Shown here one piece after another: positions 44,582-57,164 of a stretch of 64,000 bases of DNA; the stretch's first letter is position 1, and the number at the start of each line of letters is the position of its first letter. Where the stretch lies: positions 41,583,680 to 41,647,679 of the forward strand of contig OY747702.1 in assembly GCA_963556495.2 (NCBI GenBank), in the 5' to 3' direction. Origin of the DNA: Valencia hispanica. Its lineage: Eukaryota > Chordata > Actinopteri > Cyprinodontiformes > Valenciidae. A program made the translations under genes and the position numbers. The notes below the pieces were generated by a model that saw nothing but the letters and a program-made list of their open reading frames with translations, was not told where the DNA came from and did no database searches.

Positions 44582-46082
44582 CAGGGCCACCTTAACCAGC
44601 TGATAGGCCCCGGGGCAGAGAGGCTCAGTAGTAACCCTAACCCTAACCCTAGACTTCCATTCATTTTAATAGGTACATTTATGCCTAACCCAAACCCTTA
44701 CCCTAACCCTAACCCTAACCCTGACCTTAACCAAAACATAATTCACACCATACCTCTAAACCTAACCCAAAAAAAGAGGGTCCACCATATTAGGACCGGG
44801 CTTTGGTCCCTACAAGGTCCATCGGTCTTCAGAAGGTTAGCAAATATGCCAGAAAAGGTCCTAAATAGGATAGCAATACAAGAACACACACACGCACACA
44901 CATACACACTCCTTTCAGCACCATGGGCAGCAGTATGGCCAATGTGTCAGCAAGTGCTTATTGACTTACATTTAACCTGTTCCACCCCACAGCCACGCCG
45001 CCGGGTCACTGTGGGGGAAGGGCGGAGAGAATGTCCGAATTTAGTTGACCTGTGGTCACTGATTGCTAAGCATGTCCTATCATTATATACCTCAGAATCT
45101 CAGCTAAAGACTCATAAATAGTTTTTGTGACCTCCAAACCCAGAAAAAATAACAATCAATCAAAAGAGCAATTGTGCTATTTTGCGATTTTTACATGAAC
45201 ACATTCAACCGAACCTGTCGGTCACCTTGCCAAACAGAACCGAGCAAACCTTGCCTTCCCTGAAAGCCACCATCTCACAGATTCTAAAGCTGCAAGTTTC
45301 ATCACGCTACGTGCAAATTTCAGCAAATGAGCAGCAAAATAAGCCCAAAAATACATACAGCATTTGAAAAACAAGAGCATAAATTTTTCCTTACCTTTTT
45401 TTTTCCGTGCTGAAAAGAATAATCCACCGTGATATGACTGTATTTCCAGAATAACTAAAATACTCAGTGTGTATTTAGAAAAGAAAAAGTGAAAAAAAAC
45501 GAAAACCTGCAGTAGAATGTATTCAAAAATCTCCCATGTCTCACTCCTATCGACTGCGCCTCCTCACCTGCGGTTCCCTGCTGCGCAGGCTGCTCCATGC
45601 CTACAGGTGCTGCTGCTGCATCCTCCTCTCTGCCCGGTGTGTCAGAGAGCTAGCGATGTCCTACTTCTTTAGCTGACTTAAAGAATTCTCTCAGGTTAAG
45701 CATTTTCTTTTTCATTTCTTTGTCTCGAAGCTCCTTCGCACGAATCGCTTTTTTTTTTTCTGAGCACTGCTCTCAAATTTCTTCCCCGACATTTTTCAAC
45801 GTTTCTTTACATCTAGATGAACACTCCCTGAAATTGTCTAAATTGTTTGATTGGTGAGCTCATGGTGCAATGGGAACTTTAGAGGCCACGTGGGTGAAGT
45901 AGGTCACATGCAATTTGGATCAATCATCAGCATTAAATTAGCATATAAGATTATTGACAGAAAACCTGACAAGTAATAAAACGTTTCTTTTGGGTTTGTT
46001 TTTTTACCTGAAATGATAGGCCCCTGAGCATCATAGGCCCTTGGCTACCACCCTGGTTGGCCCGTGCATTAGGGCGGCCTTG
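44582..46082. mobile_element. Second hAT-like non-autonomous element
   Basis: The left end reads CAGGGCCACCTTAACC; the right end, reverse-complemented, reads CAAGGCCGCCCTAATG, agreeing at 11 of the first 14 positions with only transitions. Subterminal GATAGGCCC motifs occur on both sides (near 44600 and 46016). Seven of eight target bases match. The 1.5-kb interior has no transposase. It contains telomere-like CCCTAA repeats at 44632-44726, a CA-rich stretch near 44884-44908 and otherwise non-coding sequence. Confidence 0.75.
44632..44726. repeat. Interstitial telomere-like CCCTAA repeats
   Basis: Two short arrays, 44632-44652 and 44697-44726, consist of three to four CCCTAA units with degenerate copies between. 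On the other strand they read TTAGGG. They lie inside the second hAT element. Confidence 0.9.
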
Positions 46083-46090
46083 CGCATGCG
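46083..46090. repeat. 8-bp target duplication of second hAT, right
   Basis: CGCATGCG, partner of 44574-44581. Confidence 0.75.
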
Positions 46091-48875
46091 CAACGTGCGC
46101 TCCGTAGACAGCGGAACAGCACAAATGCCGCGGCCTCAAGCTGAGATTCTGCTATCTTCCTCAATAGATGAAGGCAGCAATGTCCCATCTGGCCTGCAGT
46201 CTGCTGGAAATTTATTAGAAGAAGAAGAAGAAGAAGCAACCCTGGTATCAAACAGCAGTAGGAAGTGATGCGCCCCGTTTTGCCAAATGCGAAAGTTAGT
46301 TGTGCAGCATAACTCATATTAAAATATTGGAATAGCAGACGTCACCAGCCAGTGGATTTTAACATCACTCAATGACTTTAAGAGATTATTATAGATTTAA
46401 AGGGGATTATTTAAAAGATTATACAGTTATTGAAAGGTTTGCCCAGATGAAAGGTCAGCCTTTTGTTTTTCAAAAACAACACTGGTGAGTGATCCCCTTA
46501 TTTGTTATTTCAGGTAGGCTATATAATAGGTTTCATTCTTCAATCAAATTTACATAAAATGGCATTTGTAGTGTGTAAATGTGAACTATTTTATGTGGTT
46601 CATTTAGTATTGAATCAAAATTTAATTAATCACACAAAGTCAGATTGTATGCATCACAGAAGAATTAGTTGTTGCTATTAGTCTAGGTGTTGAGTTGTTG
46701 TGCCCCACCAAACTTATCATGCCAGAGACGCCACTGGATTCAACATAAGTTTATTACTAAAAAACAAAAATATAATTAACACACATTCTGACAGATTTTT
46801 TCCTTTTTTTTCCAAAGACGCATCATAACTCACTGCACTCTCAACGCGTCTGCACCTGCTGTCTCCTGAATACGGCACCTGCACGGAGCAGAGAGTTGCA
46901 TATGTATGCCGCAGTTTTATTAATGACAAACAAAAAAGAACATTCAGGCATTCTAGCTTAATTGTAATTAACTCTCCAACAACCATAGACTTGCCAAAGA
47001 TGTATCATGAATCCACTCAGCCATTACTCTTCTCTCTTGCTGTGGGCACAGTGCATAGGGCAGAAGGTCTGGCACACAGCAGCAGACGCAAAGTCCTCAT
47101 TTGAATACTGCTGTTTGCGCCTGTTACAATTTATGCACACAATCTTAGTAGATCACCCGCGAATGAAGGACAACCCACTTTCGCAATGGTTTTTGCAGGG
47201 CAAGCAATTTTGAACTCTATTTAGAACATTGATAAATCAGGCCCTATGTGTTATTATATTTGGTTTGTTGAGTTTTAGGTTTCATTGGTGTTGGTACTTT
47301 GATCACTTTCTTGTTTATGTTTGTGTCCCTTATTATTGCTTAATTAGTGTTATCATATTTAGTTCGTTATTAATGATTTAAAGGTCTTGCCATAGGTCTG
47401 TTCATTCCTTTGTTTTTAGCTTCTTCATTCATTATTGTGTTCTGTTCCTTGTGTCTTTGGATTTTTTTCCCTTAGATTAGTGTTATTCTTTTCTCCTTGT
47501 TTTAAAGCTTCTTTGAGTTCTAGTTCCGGTACTCTGTGTTCCTCAGCCTGCCAGTTTGCTCCCCTCAACAGCTGTTTCTAATTACCTGATTTTCTTCACC
47601 TGCAGCTAATGTAATTCTCCATTCCTTCCTCAGTGTATATAAAGCTTACAGGTTTCCCTGTTCATGACTGGATTCTCCCGTTTCCATGTCCGTTTGGCTG
47701 CCCGTTACTCTCTCACACTCTGTGCACCTGTTCGCCTCGTGCATCATCTGTAATTATTTGCTGTCTTCTATCAAACCTGCATTGAACCTGATCATTCTGA
47801 AATCTTGTCTGAATTCCGGTTTTAAACTCACTTACATGACAGTAAGCAATTCAGCTTTACTCCAGGGCATTCAAGATACACTGAACAAAATCTGTAGAAT
47901 TCAAATGTATTTGTAACTTTTAGCTGTTACTTTTCAACATAATATTCAGTGTTGCATTACATCGTTGTCTTTTTTTTTGCCTTTGAGTGCCTAAAAGCAA
48001 AAATGTTTCTATTTCAGTTTTCCATCAATTGTTTTTGACGTCTTTTGAAAATCAACTTTCATCTCAAAAAGCAACAAATTTGAAGACCATGAAAAACATT
48101 TCTTCCTAAGATTGTGACTTTTTATATTTACAAAACACCTGTTGAACATGAAGAAATAATTCAATTTGTTGAAAGAAGCTGAACTGATTTATAATCACTA
48201 ATGACTATTGCGGCATTTCTTCCTCCAACATAAGTGTCACCTGCTTTAATTGTCTCTCTGGATAATACTCAATGTCCCTCACCATCTGTCTGTTTAAATT
48301 ACCTTGAACATACATGCAGAAAAATAAAAAACATGCATTTATCACCCCAGAGGCCATCACATTTGCGCATTAATGTGCCCATAAATAGTCCATCGGTAAA
48401 GCATTATGTCTTACTGGTTTACTGAGATGCTGCTAATGAGAGCTGACAGCGGCATGACACGTCGATAGTTTTCTTTTTTTTTTTACTGCCCTTCAGCCTT
48501 AGTCAATAAATGTTATAAAATATAAGACACTAAGGATTGCTGAAGAAATAATGCTAAATAGCTAATAAAATAGCATTAGCTGAGATCATTTCTGAGTTTG
48601 TTCAGTGATGCTTTGAAATGGGTTTATCAGCTGGAGACAAAAATGTTTTGTCTGCCTGCGGAGAACAAATGGCAAAAATCATTGAAGCCCTCAGAAAACT
48701 TACACAGCTGTCAAGAAAAAGCATGAAACATTCCAAGTTAGTTACAGTGAAATCCCCATAGCTTCACAAGAAATACAGAAAAAAAATCAACAATGTTCTG
48801 GAGAGCTGGAAAAAAATGTTATTAAAATTACATTAAAAAATGTGAAAATATACAATTATACAGTGCATGCTTAGT
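46091..48875. other. Unassigned stretch with (GAA)n and possible MITE pieces
   Basis: A GAA run lies at 46219-46236. 'ccagagacgccactgg' near 46722-46737 could be an orphan hAT end. The stretch 47090-47240, ending 'gataaatcaggcccta', resembles a short fish MITE that I cannot name. No gene is recognised. Confidence 0.4.
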
Positions 48876-48962
48876 CACTGCGATGGACTGGCGACCTGTC
48901 CAGGGTGTACCCCAGCTCTCACCCAATGATTGCTGGAGCTAGGCTGGATTAATGGATGGATT
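48876..48962 (+). repeat. V-SINE-like 3' fragment
   Basis: GATGGACTGGCGACCTGTCC and CAGGGTGTACCCC followed by a TTAATGGATGGAT end match the 3' part of the family seen at 368-652, here on the plus strand. Only the last 85 bp or so are present. Confidence 0.75.
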
Positions 48963-49046
48963 CAATATTTTTGGAATCTTTTTTTTTTTTTCAAAATCTA
49001 CATTTGTTTATATATCTTCCATTCCTGAAGTTGTATTTTATCTATT

Positions 49047-49088
49047 TGTATATTTTGTTTTCAAAGAAAACAAAACATTCTGTTGCCA
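49047..49088. other. 42-bp palindromic segment, inverted relative to copy 1
   Basis: Identical to 17209-17250 on the same strand, although the flanking bases (AATAGATA on one side, CTCTAAAATTAC on the other) are in the opposite orientation from copy 1. Confidence 0.9.
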
Positions 49089-49733
49089 CTCTAAAATTAC
49101 CAATGCAATAAATTGTACTGGAAGTGTCAAACCATTTAAATTATATGATACAAAACCGTGACTGGATTTACAATTTACTCCATGCCATCAATATGTACAG
49201 AAGAGGACAGATTTCTGCAGAAAAAAAAGAATCTGTAAAATTGACAGGTTAAAGAGTAACTAAACCCCAAAACAACTTTTTTTTGCTTCTTAACTGTATA
49301 AATGGGTCTTTAACAATGCAGTCTTTCAGTTTCTAGGGATTTTTTTACATTTTGGTGTAAACTTGTTTAATTCTACACCTTTTGGTCTAAAAACGTCTTA
49401 GTGCTGCCCTCTTAGGGTTGAACGGTGGCTACTGCATTTGAATTTTGTGATTAGTGGAGAGCGGTACATCTCTACGTCACAGGCATTGCCTATGTCACAG
49501 CAGCCATGGTCTCACAGACAGGCCCTGTGGGTTTGGGTATAAAACTATCAGACATACTGCCCCCCCCCCCCTCCCCCCCTCTCGTGGCGAGTTTGGAGTG
49601 GGATTGCTTTTTTCAGGTTACAATTATTATCACATTAGCACTTAGTTAGCATAGCTAACATTCTGTTTTGAACGTTAGCCTATGTTAGCATTACCACTCA
49701 GAGACCGGACCCATCCTGTCTCTCTCTCCCTCA

Positions 49734-49787
49734 GCAGCAGCGCCGGCCTCGGACAGCGCTGCAGCAGCGCCGGCCTCGGACAGCGCT
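49734..49787. repeat. 27-bp tandem duplication
   Basis: Two perfect head-to-tail units, each starting GCAGCAGCGCCGGCC, within copy 2 of the TTAA element. Copy 1 has one unit here. Confidence 0.9.
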
Positions 49788-50020
49788 TACTCAGCAAAAC
49801 TGCTAACGTCGCTTTGGGCACTGTCCATGTTTCAGTGTCACATTAAGCGAGCTGTCACTGTCCTCCTGAACACACCCCCACGTTCCCCCCTCCGCTTTTC
49901 CTCAACACTTGGCCATACTCCTCCGTTCTTCCTGGCACCGCCCACTTTGTAGAATTTTTTTTTTTTTATGTTGTCTGGGGGCGGGGTTATGCCTTTTCAG
50001 GGGGTTCAGTTACACTTTAA

Positions 50021-51804
50021 ATAGAAAAATGACATTAACACACTTTTGTCAAAAATAACTAAGGGACAAAAGAGCTACCAATGGTACTATAAATTTTGAA
50101 GGCCAGCTCTCAGGTTTTGATACATAAAAGCAAAATTTACTTAATCACAGCAATTTCACCCATGACTGGGAAGGGACATTGACATATTAAAAAATTAAAG
50201 CCTAAATGTTATATGGATTCAAGAAAGTTTCTGAAGATATATTTGATTAAATTAAAATACCAATGCTTATTTGGTATCATCCAATTTGTGAATATTTGCA
50301 TATGTAACCCTATCAGTTTAAAAGACTAAAATAGTTTATTTCTTTAAGTGTTTTTTTGAATATTTGTAAAAAAAAAAAATCCTTGTTTAAAATGTCAGTT
50401 TGGTTTAAGGAAAAAAACATATTACATTTGAATTGATTTTTTTTTTGTGTAAGTCTGTCCTGGCTGATTAAAAGAAAGTTGTACTTTTTCCCAAGTGCTA
50501 GTGAAGTGCACACAGACACATAGCAAAGAGTTTTTATTTCTGAGTGTTCAGTGAAGTGCACACAGGCAGACACGAGGAAAGGTAGAGAGGAGGAAAAAAA
50601 AGTGCTTGTTTCATCCCTTGTGGGCGCATTCCGCAGATTTTACTTTGTCAAATAACTTCTATAAGAAGTGCTCGAGGATTTATTCGATGGTTTTTGGTAA
50701 GTGAAGTCAGTTCTGTGAAGAAATATTGTTACAGATGAGATGCCAACAGTTAGCGCGGTCAGCTACGCTAGCACCCTGTATAACTTTAGGATACATTTTT
50801 CTCCGTGCAAGCTCTTTAGAAAGCTGCACCAAAAGCTAAGCATTTTTTCATTCTGGCTAATTAATACAGAGTCTACATTTAAAATGCTTATTTGAACTCA
50901 GAACATGGATACACGGAAGTGTGCTGTGGAAATGTACTGTACTCGGAAGTTTCTTAACTTCAGCTTCTTCGTGGTGCCAAGCCATTGCCATTCAGAGGTC
51001 TGTATTCTGTTGCTCTTGGTAAGAAATCTTATAAATTGATCAATTCGGCTACAACTACATCGGTTGGGTGATGCCTTATATTGGTTTCAGAAAAAACTTG
51101 TACTTAAGCAGAATTTGTTTCTGTAATTTGTTTATTGAAGAAGTGACAATGTCAAATATTGTTTTGAATATTATCCTGCTGTTTTGTGCAGGTCAGGTTG
51201 TTGTTTTTTTCCCCCCCACTTCTTTGTATTCGTCCACAAAGAAATGTGATCAACTGAATTCCATTCAGGGATGGCGAGCCCCCCATCAGGATTCCTGAAA
51301 CCATTTATGACATAAGGAGAATCTGATCTGCCCTGGATGGTGTGGGAACTGCCATTTGGTAGGACAAGTTGTGAAGTTGTGATTTTGTTGCACCGCTGCA
51401 AGAAATGCAGTGAAAAGAACAATTTGAACTGGGAAAACTCTTCATCTGAAGTGGATTAATACCACACAAGCTGAGTAAAATTCCCCGTGGGTAATACTAT
51501 TTGTTTCCAGGGTTTTTCTTGTAAAACCAATGCATTGGGCCAATTTTTCTTTTCTGTAAAAATGTTATTCCATGTAAAAGTTCCCCAGATTTAACATCTG
51601 TTCAATACACGAATATGTCCTTCTAAACTTGTTGTCTGTGTCATCAGTCACACACTGCTCCTACATACGAATCTTAGAACTGGTCAAATATTAATCTGAG
51701 TTTAAAGTATTTGAATTCTTTAATCAATTGTCTGCAAAATGTAAGTTGTTACAAATGTATTGTTTTTTTTAAATCTTTGATGCTCTTGTAACATATCCAA
51801 CACT
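50021..51804. other. Unassigned AT-rich DNA
   Basis: No recognised gene or repeat. A 30-base similarity within 50497-50570 (repeated 'gtgaagtgcacacag') is a minor direct repeat. Confidence 0.45.
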
Positions 51805-52200
51805 AGAAATGCACTCAGAGAGCGCAGACCTCCGCTAGGGCCATTCATCCCAATGTTAATATCTAATTCTAACTTTCGGTACTTTTCTAATAAATTGCTT
51901 GTTGATGAGATGCATCGCTGTGTCGGTGCTGTCTCTGTGCTCTTCCAGCAGAGAGGGGAGATTCACGCATGCGCAATTAATTTGCTAGGCATATACTCCA
52001 ACCATAGTGGGGCTGTTGCATGAGGGGAGCCGCATGTGAGTTCTCTGACACGGGAGAGAGTGTCAGAGAACCCTAAAATTTAATCTGCTGTTGCTGGTCC
52101 CATTGCTGACATTTCATTGAAATCCATCCAAAACCTTTCGACTTATGCTGTCAGACAGACAGGCACAAAAACATTACTTCCCGGAGGAGGTAAGAGTATT
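51805..52200. repeat. Possible MITE with GCGGAGGTCTGCGC-type ends
   Basis: The left side reads AGAGCGCAGACCTCCGC. The right side near 52180 has 'cttcccggaggaggtaa' after a 'gacagacaggcac' block. I recall this arrangement from a widespread fish repeat, but the terminal pairing is weak. Confidence 0.4.
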
Positions 52201-53242
52201 GAGTTTGCCTGCAATACACTTTGTGTTGGTCTATCAATAACTCCCAGGAAAACCACTGAAGTTGTTGGTTGTGACATGGCAAGATGTGAAATAGAGTGTG
52301 AATGCTTTTGCAGGACACTGTGCAGTTTTCCTGTTGGTTGCGGAGTACATAAAGGGTGTCCCCTAACCATTCATGTAAGGTGCATTGTCTTTGCTTCTTT
52401 TTATAAGGTCCAATCTTCTTTTTTAATCTTTAAGTCAAATGAATGCAACTGATGACCATAAAACCTTAAATGAAGTACTCTTGACATGACATGAGTCAAT
52501 TAGTGGGCACGTGCTGCATATACTTGGAAACTTTCAAGAGAGTCAGCCTCAAACAACCATGACAATGTGCACAGATAAACGTGGTGTAATATTAGTAGCT
52601 AATTATTATAACTTGGGAAGGCCCTGTGTAGCTAAATTCAATGTTTATATTTTGTAAGCCTCAAAAACAAACATTTTAAATCAATAGACATTTTTTCCCT
52701 CCTTAAAGCCTCCAGGGTCGATAATAATGGTCTCAGCAAATGGCATTCCCATGCTGTTTGATGTGACTCATCACTCCCTCATATTACAACAGTGGAAGCA
52801 GAGAGTGCTGTTACTTTGACATTTAGAACGCTGGTAGCAACACTGATGGGATGTAATGCAGTTTTAAATAAACAGCAGTTTCATTAAAGATTTGCTTTGT
52901 AAAAGAGTATTAGTTATATTTGTAAAAGTACTAGTCCTTTGTGGTTGTTTTCCAGTGATGGAAAGCCCAACATTTAGCTATAGGGTTAGACGATGAATTG
53001 TTAGTTTTAGTTATCAGATAAACTTCTGCCAAGTTGTAATGTCCTTGGTTTCTGCATGTTATTTATAGCTTTAAGGGAAGTCTCCATAATTGCACACTCT
53101 TCAGAGATCTTAAAAAAATAAACATTTAATAAAAGTAATGTTTTTAAGATGCTTTTTGCAAAGATGTCTACAGAAAGTCTGGTCCTTTGGGGCCATTGTC
53201 CTGTACAGGTGACTCTAAATACATTACAATATCATTGAAAAA
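52201..53242. other. Unassigned AT-rich DNA
   Basis: No recognised gene or repeat. Confidence 0.45.
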
Positions 53243-54018
53243 TCCATCCATCCTCTTTCGCTTATCCGAGGTCTGGTCGCGGGGGCAACAGCTTAAGCAA
53301 AGAGACCCAGACTTCTCACTCCCCAGCCACTTGTGCCAGCTCCCAAGCCGTTTCCAGGCCAGCCGAGAAACATAGTCCCTCCAGTGTGTCCTGGGTCTTC
53401 CCTTGGGCCTCCTTCCGGTGGGACGTGCACAAAACACCTCGCCCGGGAGTCATCCTGACCAGATGCCCGGGCCACCTCAACTGACTCCTCTCGATGTGGA
53501 TGAGCCACGGCTCTACTCAGAGCCCCCTCCGGATGACTGATTTTCTCACCCTATCTCTAAGGGAGAGCCCATACACTCTACGGAGGAAACTCATTTCAGC
53601 CGCTTGTATCCGTGATCTCATTCTTTCGGTCACCACCCAGAGTTTGTCCCCATAGATGAGGGTAGGAACGTAGATCGACCGGTAAATCAAGAGCTTCGCC
53701 TTTCGGCTCAGCTCTCTCTTCACCAAAACAGACCGGTTCAGTGCCCGCATAACTGCAGATGCCCAACCAATCCGTCTATCAATCCCCCTGCTCCATTTTT
53801 CCCTCATTTGTGAACATGACCCCCAGATACTTAAACCTCAACTTTGGCAAGGACCTCATCCCCGACCTGGAGAAGGCACCCCACCCTTTTCTGACTCAAG
53901 ACCATGGTCTCTGATTTGTAGGTGCTGATTCTCATCCCAGCCACTTCCCACTCGGCTGCAAACCGCTCCAGCGAAAGCTGTAGATCACGTTCTAATGAAG
54001 CCAACCGACCACATCATC
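53243..54018 (-). pseudogene. Rex3: Rex3 retrotransposon copy 3, short and decayed
   Basis: The left end has GGAT units on the minus strand. Coding remnants on the minus strand include KGRPRTHWRDYVSRLAW (53300-53370) and, in another frame, RSVLVKRELSRKAKLLIYRS and RSRIQAAEMSFLRR (53560-53760). The copy is truncated 5' at about 54018, shortly before the catalytic FADD region. A frameshift separates the two coding blocks. Confidence 0.9.
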
Positions 54019-55645
54019 CCCTGACTGGTCTATTAGACTGTTCAGAGTAGTTGGTCTATTAATTTAAAATAGTGAAAATCATATTATAAAGATTAATTAC
54101 ACACAGTTTTTTAATATATTTTATTCTTTTTGATCGTAGCTTACAATTAATTATATTTAAATTTGACGTTGGAACATTAAAACATGAATTTTATTACAGT
54201 AATTTTAATGGACTGATTGAGGCTTTCACAATTAGGAGGAAGACTGCATACTTTCACAGTCATGATTGTGTAGGCCTCAAAGTGAAAAAAACACACAAAG
54301 ATTAGTGTCATCAAAATTAAATGAAGATTAAGCCAAGATGAATACACTGTAAGTGGGGGGGAAAAAACGTAGTACATCCTTTCTGCTTCTGGAGCCTTAT
54401 CAAATTTACTCGAACAACTGACCCTCTCTGTAAGCGCATCTGTTAAGGCAGTATTGTCTGCAGTTTACTGTTGCAGTGGGCCAGTCCAAGTCCCCATTCC
54501 AACAAGACTAAAATGATGTGATGGAACCAGAACTGTGCTATGCCAACAACGTGTGAACCTGAAAAAAAACATTCTTTAGTTGAGTCAACCAGTAAATTTG
54601 TCCAATTATTTGAAAGACATAAAACATCTGAGAGTTATTGTTCTTCTACAAGTTGCTGGATCATATTGTACTTTTTTTCACTTAAGGATTTCCCCTGTTG
54701 GTTTTATCTTTGACTAATAGGAATAACAGAGCTGAATGTGCAGTTTTTCTTCATTTAAAGTTCAATTAAAATAATTGTAAAGCAATCAAACAATTCATGT
54801 ATTACTGAACCAGATGTTGTTTATATTCTCATGTACTTCGGGTAGACATATTTTGGTTTAGGTTGTACTTTGATGTTGAGACTCTACAAGACAACTGGTT
54901 CGAAAAAAAACATGTCTCCTCCTGTAGACCTCCACTGACCTCAATCCTTTGGTCTCTTGACAGTATCTACTGCTCTGTCAGTGTGTTCTCCTGCACTACA
55001 GTGTCATAAAACATTGTTTTTTAACATCCTTCTTGTTAAATATTGAAGGATATGCAAGGCAATCCCATGAATGCCATGTCATTTAGTCTATTGGCAGAAC
55101 CCATTTCAAACAACACAGTGATATAGGGTCAGAACAGTAGTAAGGTGGAAAGGTAAGAACAAGTTTCTAGAGGTTGGCAGTCTTAAACTACCCAACAACA
55201 CTGTTTCCTTTTTCTTAAGTAAATATTCTAAAGTAAAGCAGTTGACCTTCAGGACTGCTAACAATTTCACTTTGTATGTCACTTCATATGTTATCAGAAC
55301 CAGAACTTCAATCAAAAACCATCAATGCTTTAAAAATATAATTAAATCTTTGATTTAATTTCTTTCCTGGTGGGTTGGAGAGTCTGGGAGGGAGGTTTTC
55401 CTCGGTGCAGGGTCCTCTTGCAGGTGAAGGCATGCCCATGTGCCTGGCCTCTGGGAGACTTGGTTCGGTACTTGGTCTTCACTGGGCGAATGTGGCACAA
55501 GTACCGGGTCAAAGTTCAGTGCCCTACGTCTCTCCCTGTGCCTCTTTAGCCTGTGTACTTCTGCTGTTGTGCTTCACTGCTGCCAGCTTCTCCTTATGGT
55601 ATGGCTGAAATACCAAGACAGAAAATGAAGAGTGAGTAAATAAAT
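54019..55645. other. Unassigned AT-rich DNA
   Basis: No recognised gene or repeat; the short frames lack motifs. Confidence 0.45.
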
Positions 55646-57164
55646 AAAAAGGCAAGGCAATTTTATTTGGATAGCACACTTTCAACAATGTAATTCAAGG
55701 TGCTTTACATGAAAATGGGATAAAGTAAAAACAGCAATAACATACACAGAGCATATGACATGTAAACACATTACGTGAATTAAGGATAAAGTAAAAACAG
55801 CATAAAGCATGAAGCGCGCACAAAACATGTTACATGAAAGCATTACTCAAAGGCAGCACTAAACAGATGGGTTTTTATCCATGATTTGAAAGAACTCGGT
55901 TTCAGCAGCTTTGCAGTTGTCTGAAAGTTTGTTCCAGATTAGAGGAGCGTAGAAACTGAAAGCTGCTTCTCCATGTTTGGTTCTAATTCTAGGGATGTTG
56001 AGTAGACTGGAATTAGAGGACTTGAGTGGTCTGGGGGGTTGGTATAGTGACAGTATATCTTCAATATACTTTGATGCTAGGCCATTCACTGATTTATAAA
56101 CTAGTAAAAGTATTTTGAAGTATATTCGCTGAGCTCTAGGGAGCCACTGTAAGGACTTTAGAACTGGGGTGATGTGCTCTTCTTTTCTGGACCGTTCTGG
56201 ATCAGCTGCAGCTGTCTAATTGACTTTTTAGGCAGACCTGTGAGGACTCTGTTGAACTAATCAGTCCGACTAAAGAATGCATGGATGAATTTTTCGATGT
56301 ACTGTTGCTACATCAGTCCTTTAATCCTAGAAATGTTCTTCAGTTGATAGAAGGCTGACCTTGTTATTGCCTTTATATGACCCTGGAGGTTCAGGTCTGA
56401 GTCCATTACTACACCCAGATTTCAGGCCTGATCAGTAGTTTCTATCTGTTTTAACTGGAGCTGTGTGCTTATTCTTGATTGTTCCTCTTTAGGTCCAAAA
56501 GTAATTACTTCTGTTTTGTTTCTCTTCAGCTGGAGAACATTATGGCACATCCATCCCTTGATTTGCTCGATGCATTAACTTAGTGGTAGCTCAGTGGTAG
56601 AGTTGTCAGCCTGTGACCCAGAAATTGTGGGTTCGATTCCAGCTTCCACCTGCTACATGTCGTTGTGTCCTTGGGCAAGACACTTCACCTACCTTGCCTA
56701 CTGGTGTTGGCCAGAAGGGCCGATGGCGCGATATGGCAGCGTCGCTTCTGTCAGTCTGCCCCAGGGCAGCTGTGGCTATAATCATAGCTTGCTTCCACCA
56801 GTGTGTGAATGTGAGAGTGAATGAATAATGGAGTTGTAAAGCGCTTTGAGAGTCTTGAAAAGCGCTATATAAATGCAAGCCATTATTATTATTATTATTT
56901 TTATTATTGTAATGTGGAGCTGAGTATCATCTGCATAATTATGGTAGCTAGTCGTATTGGTTGTTATAATCTGGGCTAGTGGGAGCATGTAGCTATTAAA
57001 TAAGGGCCCCAGGATGGAGCCCTGGGGCACTTCTCATGGGATTTCTGTTCGTTGAATGATGAAAAGTTTCCTATTGAAACAAAAAAGTCCCTGCGCTAAG
57101 GTCCAAAAGTACCAGCAGTTTGTATTTATGCAGATGCCGTTGAAAACTTTGACTAAGACAGTTT
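55646..57164 (-). pseudogene. Fourth L2/CR1-clade LINE, RT and C-terminal part (broken)
   Basis: The left end carries the 3' tail on the minus strand ('aattttatttggatagcac' on plus). Coding blocks from right to left are ALVKVFN-like sequence near 57140, [10 protein letters not shown] and [10 protein letters not shown] (catalytic YADD, 56880-57030), [12 protein letters not shown] (56490-56530), NLGVVMDSDLNLQGHI (about 56380-56420) and, near the end, FYAPLIWNKLSDN (about 55910-55960). A tRNA-derived SINE is inserted between the YADD and TEVITFG blocks. Stops and frameshifts are frequent. Confidence 0.85.
56581..56905 (+). mobile_element. tRNA-derived SINE with LINE-type tail
   Basis: The head has a pol III box A, TAGCTCAGTGG (56587-56597), and a box B, GGTTCGATTCC (56630-56640), at tRNA-like spacing. 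The body contains the block CTTGGGCAAGACACTTCACC and TCTGTCAGTCTGCCCCAGGG. The tail is GTAAAGCGCTTTGAGAGTC, then AAGCGCTATATAAATGC and an ATT repeat. The AGCGCTATATAAAT tail resembles the 3' ends of the L2-clade LINEs in this window, which suggests that such a LINE moves it. The tRNA head lacks a folded acceptor stem and is not a working tRNA. Confidence 0.9.

Larger units (their letters stand above)
49030..50016 (+). mobile_element. TTAA-flanked DNA transposon, copy 2
   Basis: A core of 764 bp (49253-50016) lies between TTAA at 49249-49252 and at 50017-50020. Its ends are AGAGTAACTAAACCCC and, reverse-complemented, AGTGTAACTGAACCCC, 14 of 16 identical. Similarity with copy 1 (16490-17279, inverted) extends leftwards past the TTAA to about 49030. 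There copy 2 lacks the outer terminal repeat that copy 1 keeps. The middle has runs of C near 49561-49577 and a 27-bp tandem duplication at 49734-49787. No transposase is encoded. Confidence 0.75.

Noticed and set aside
44632..44726. Chromosome end (telomere)
   Set aside because: Only a few units in two short arrays, flanked by ordinary sequence on both sides and enclosed in a transposon-like element.
53168..53437. Independent small gene ending in an unusual C-terminus
   Set aside because: The conserved part is the Rex3 C-terminal block and the tail is read-through into flanking DNA.
56581..56655. tRNA gene
   Set aside because: Box A and box B are present but there is no acceptor-stem pairing and the sequence continues into a SINE body and tail.
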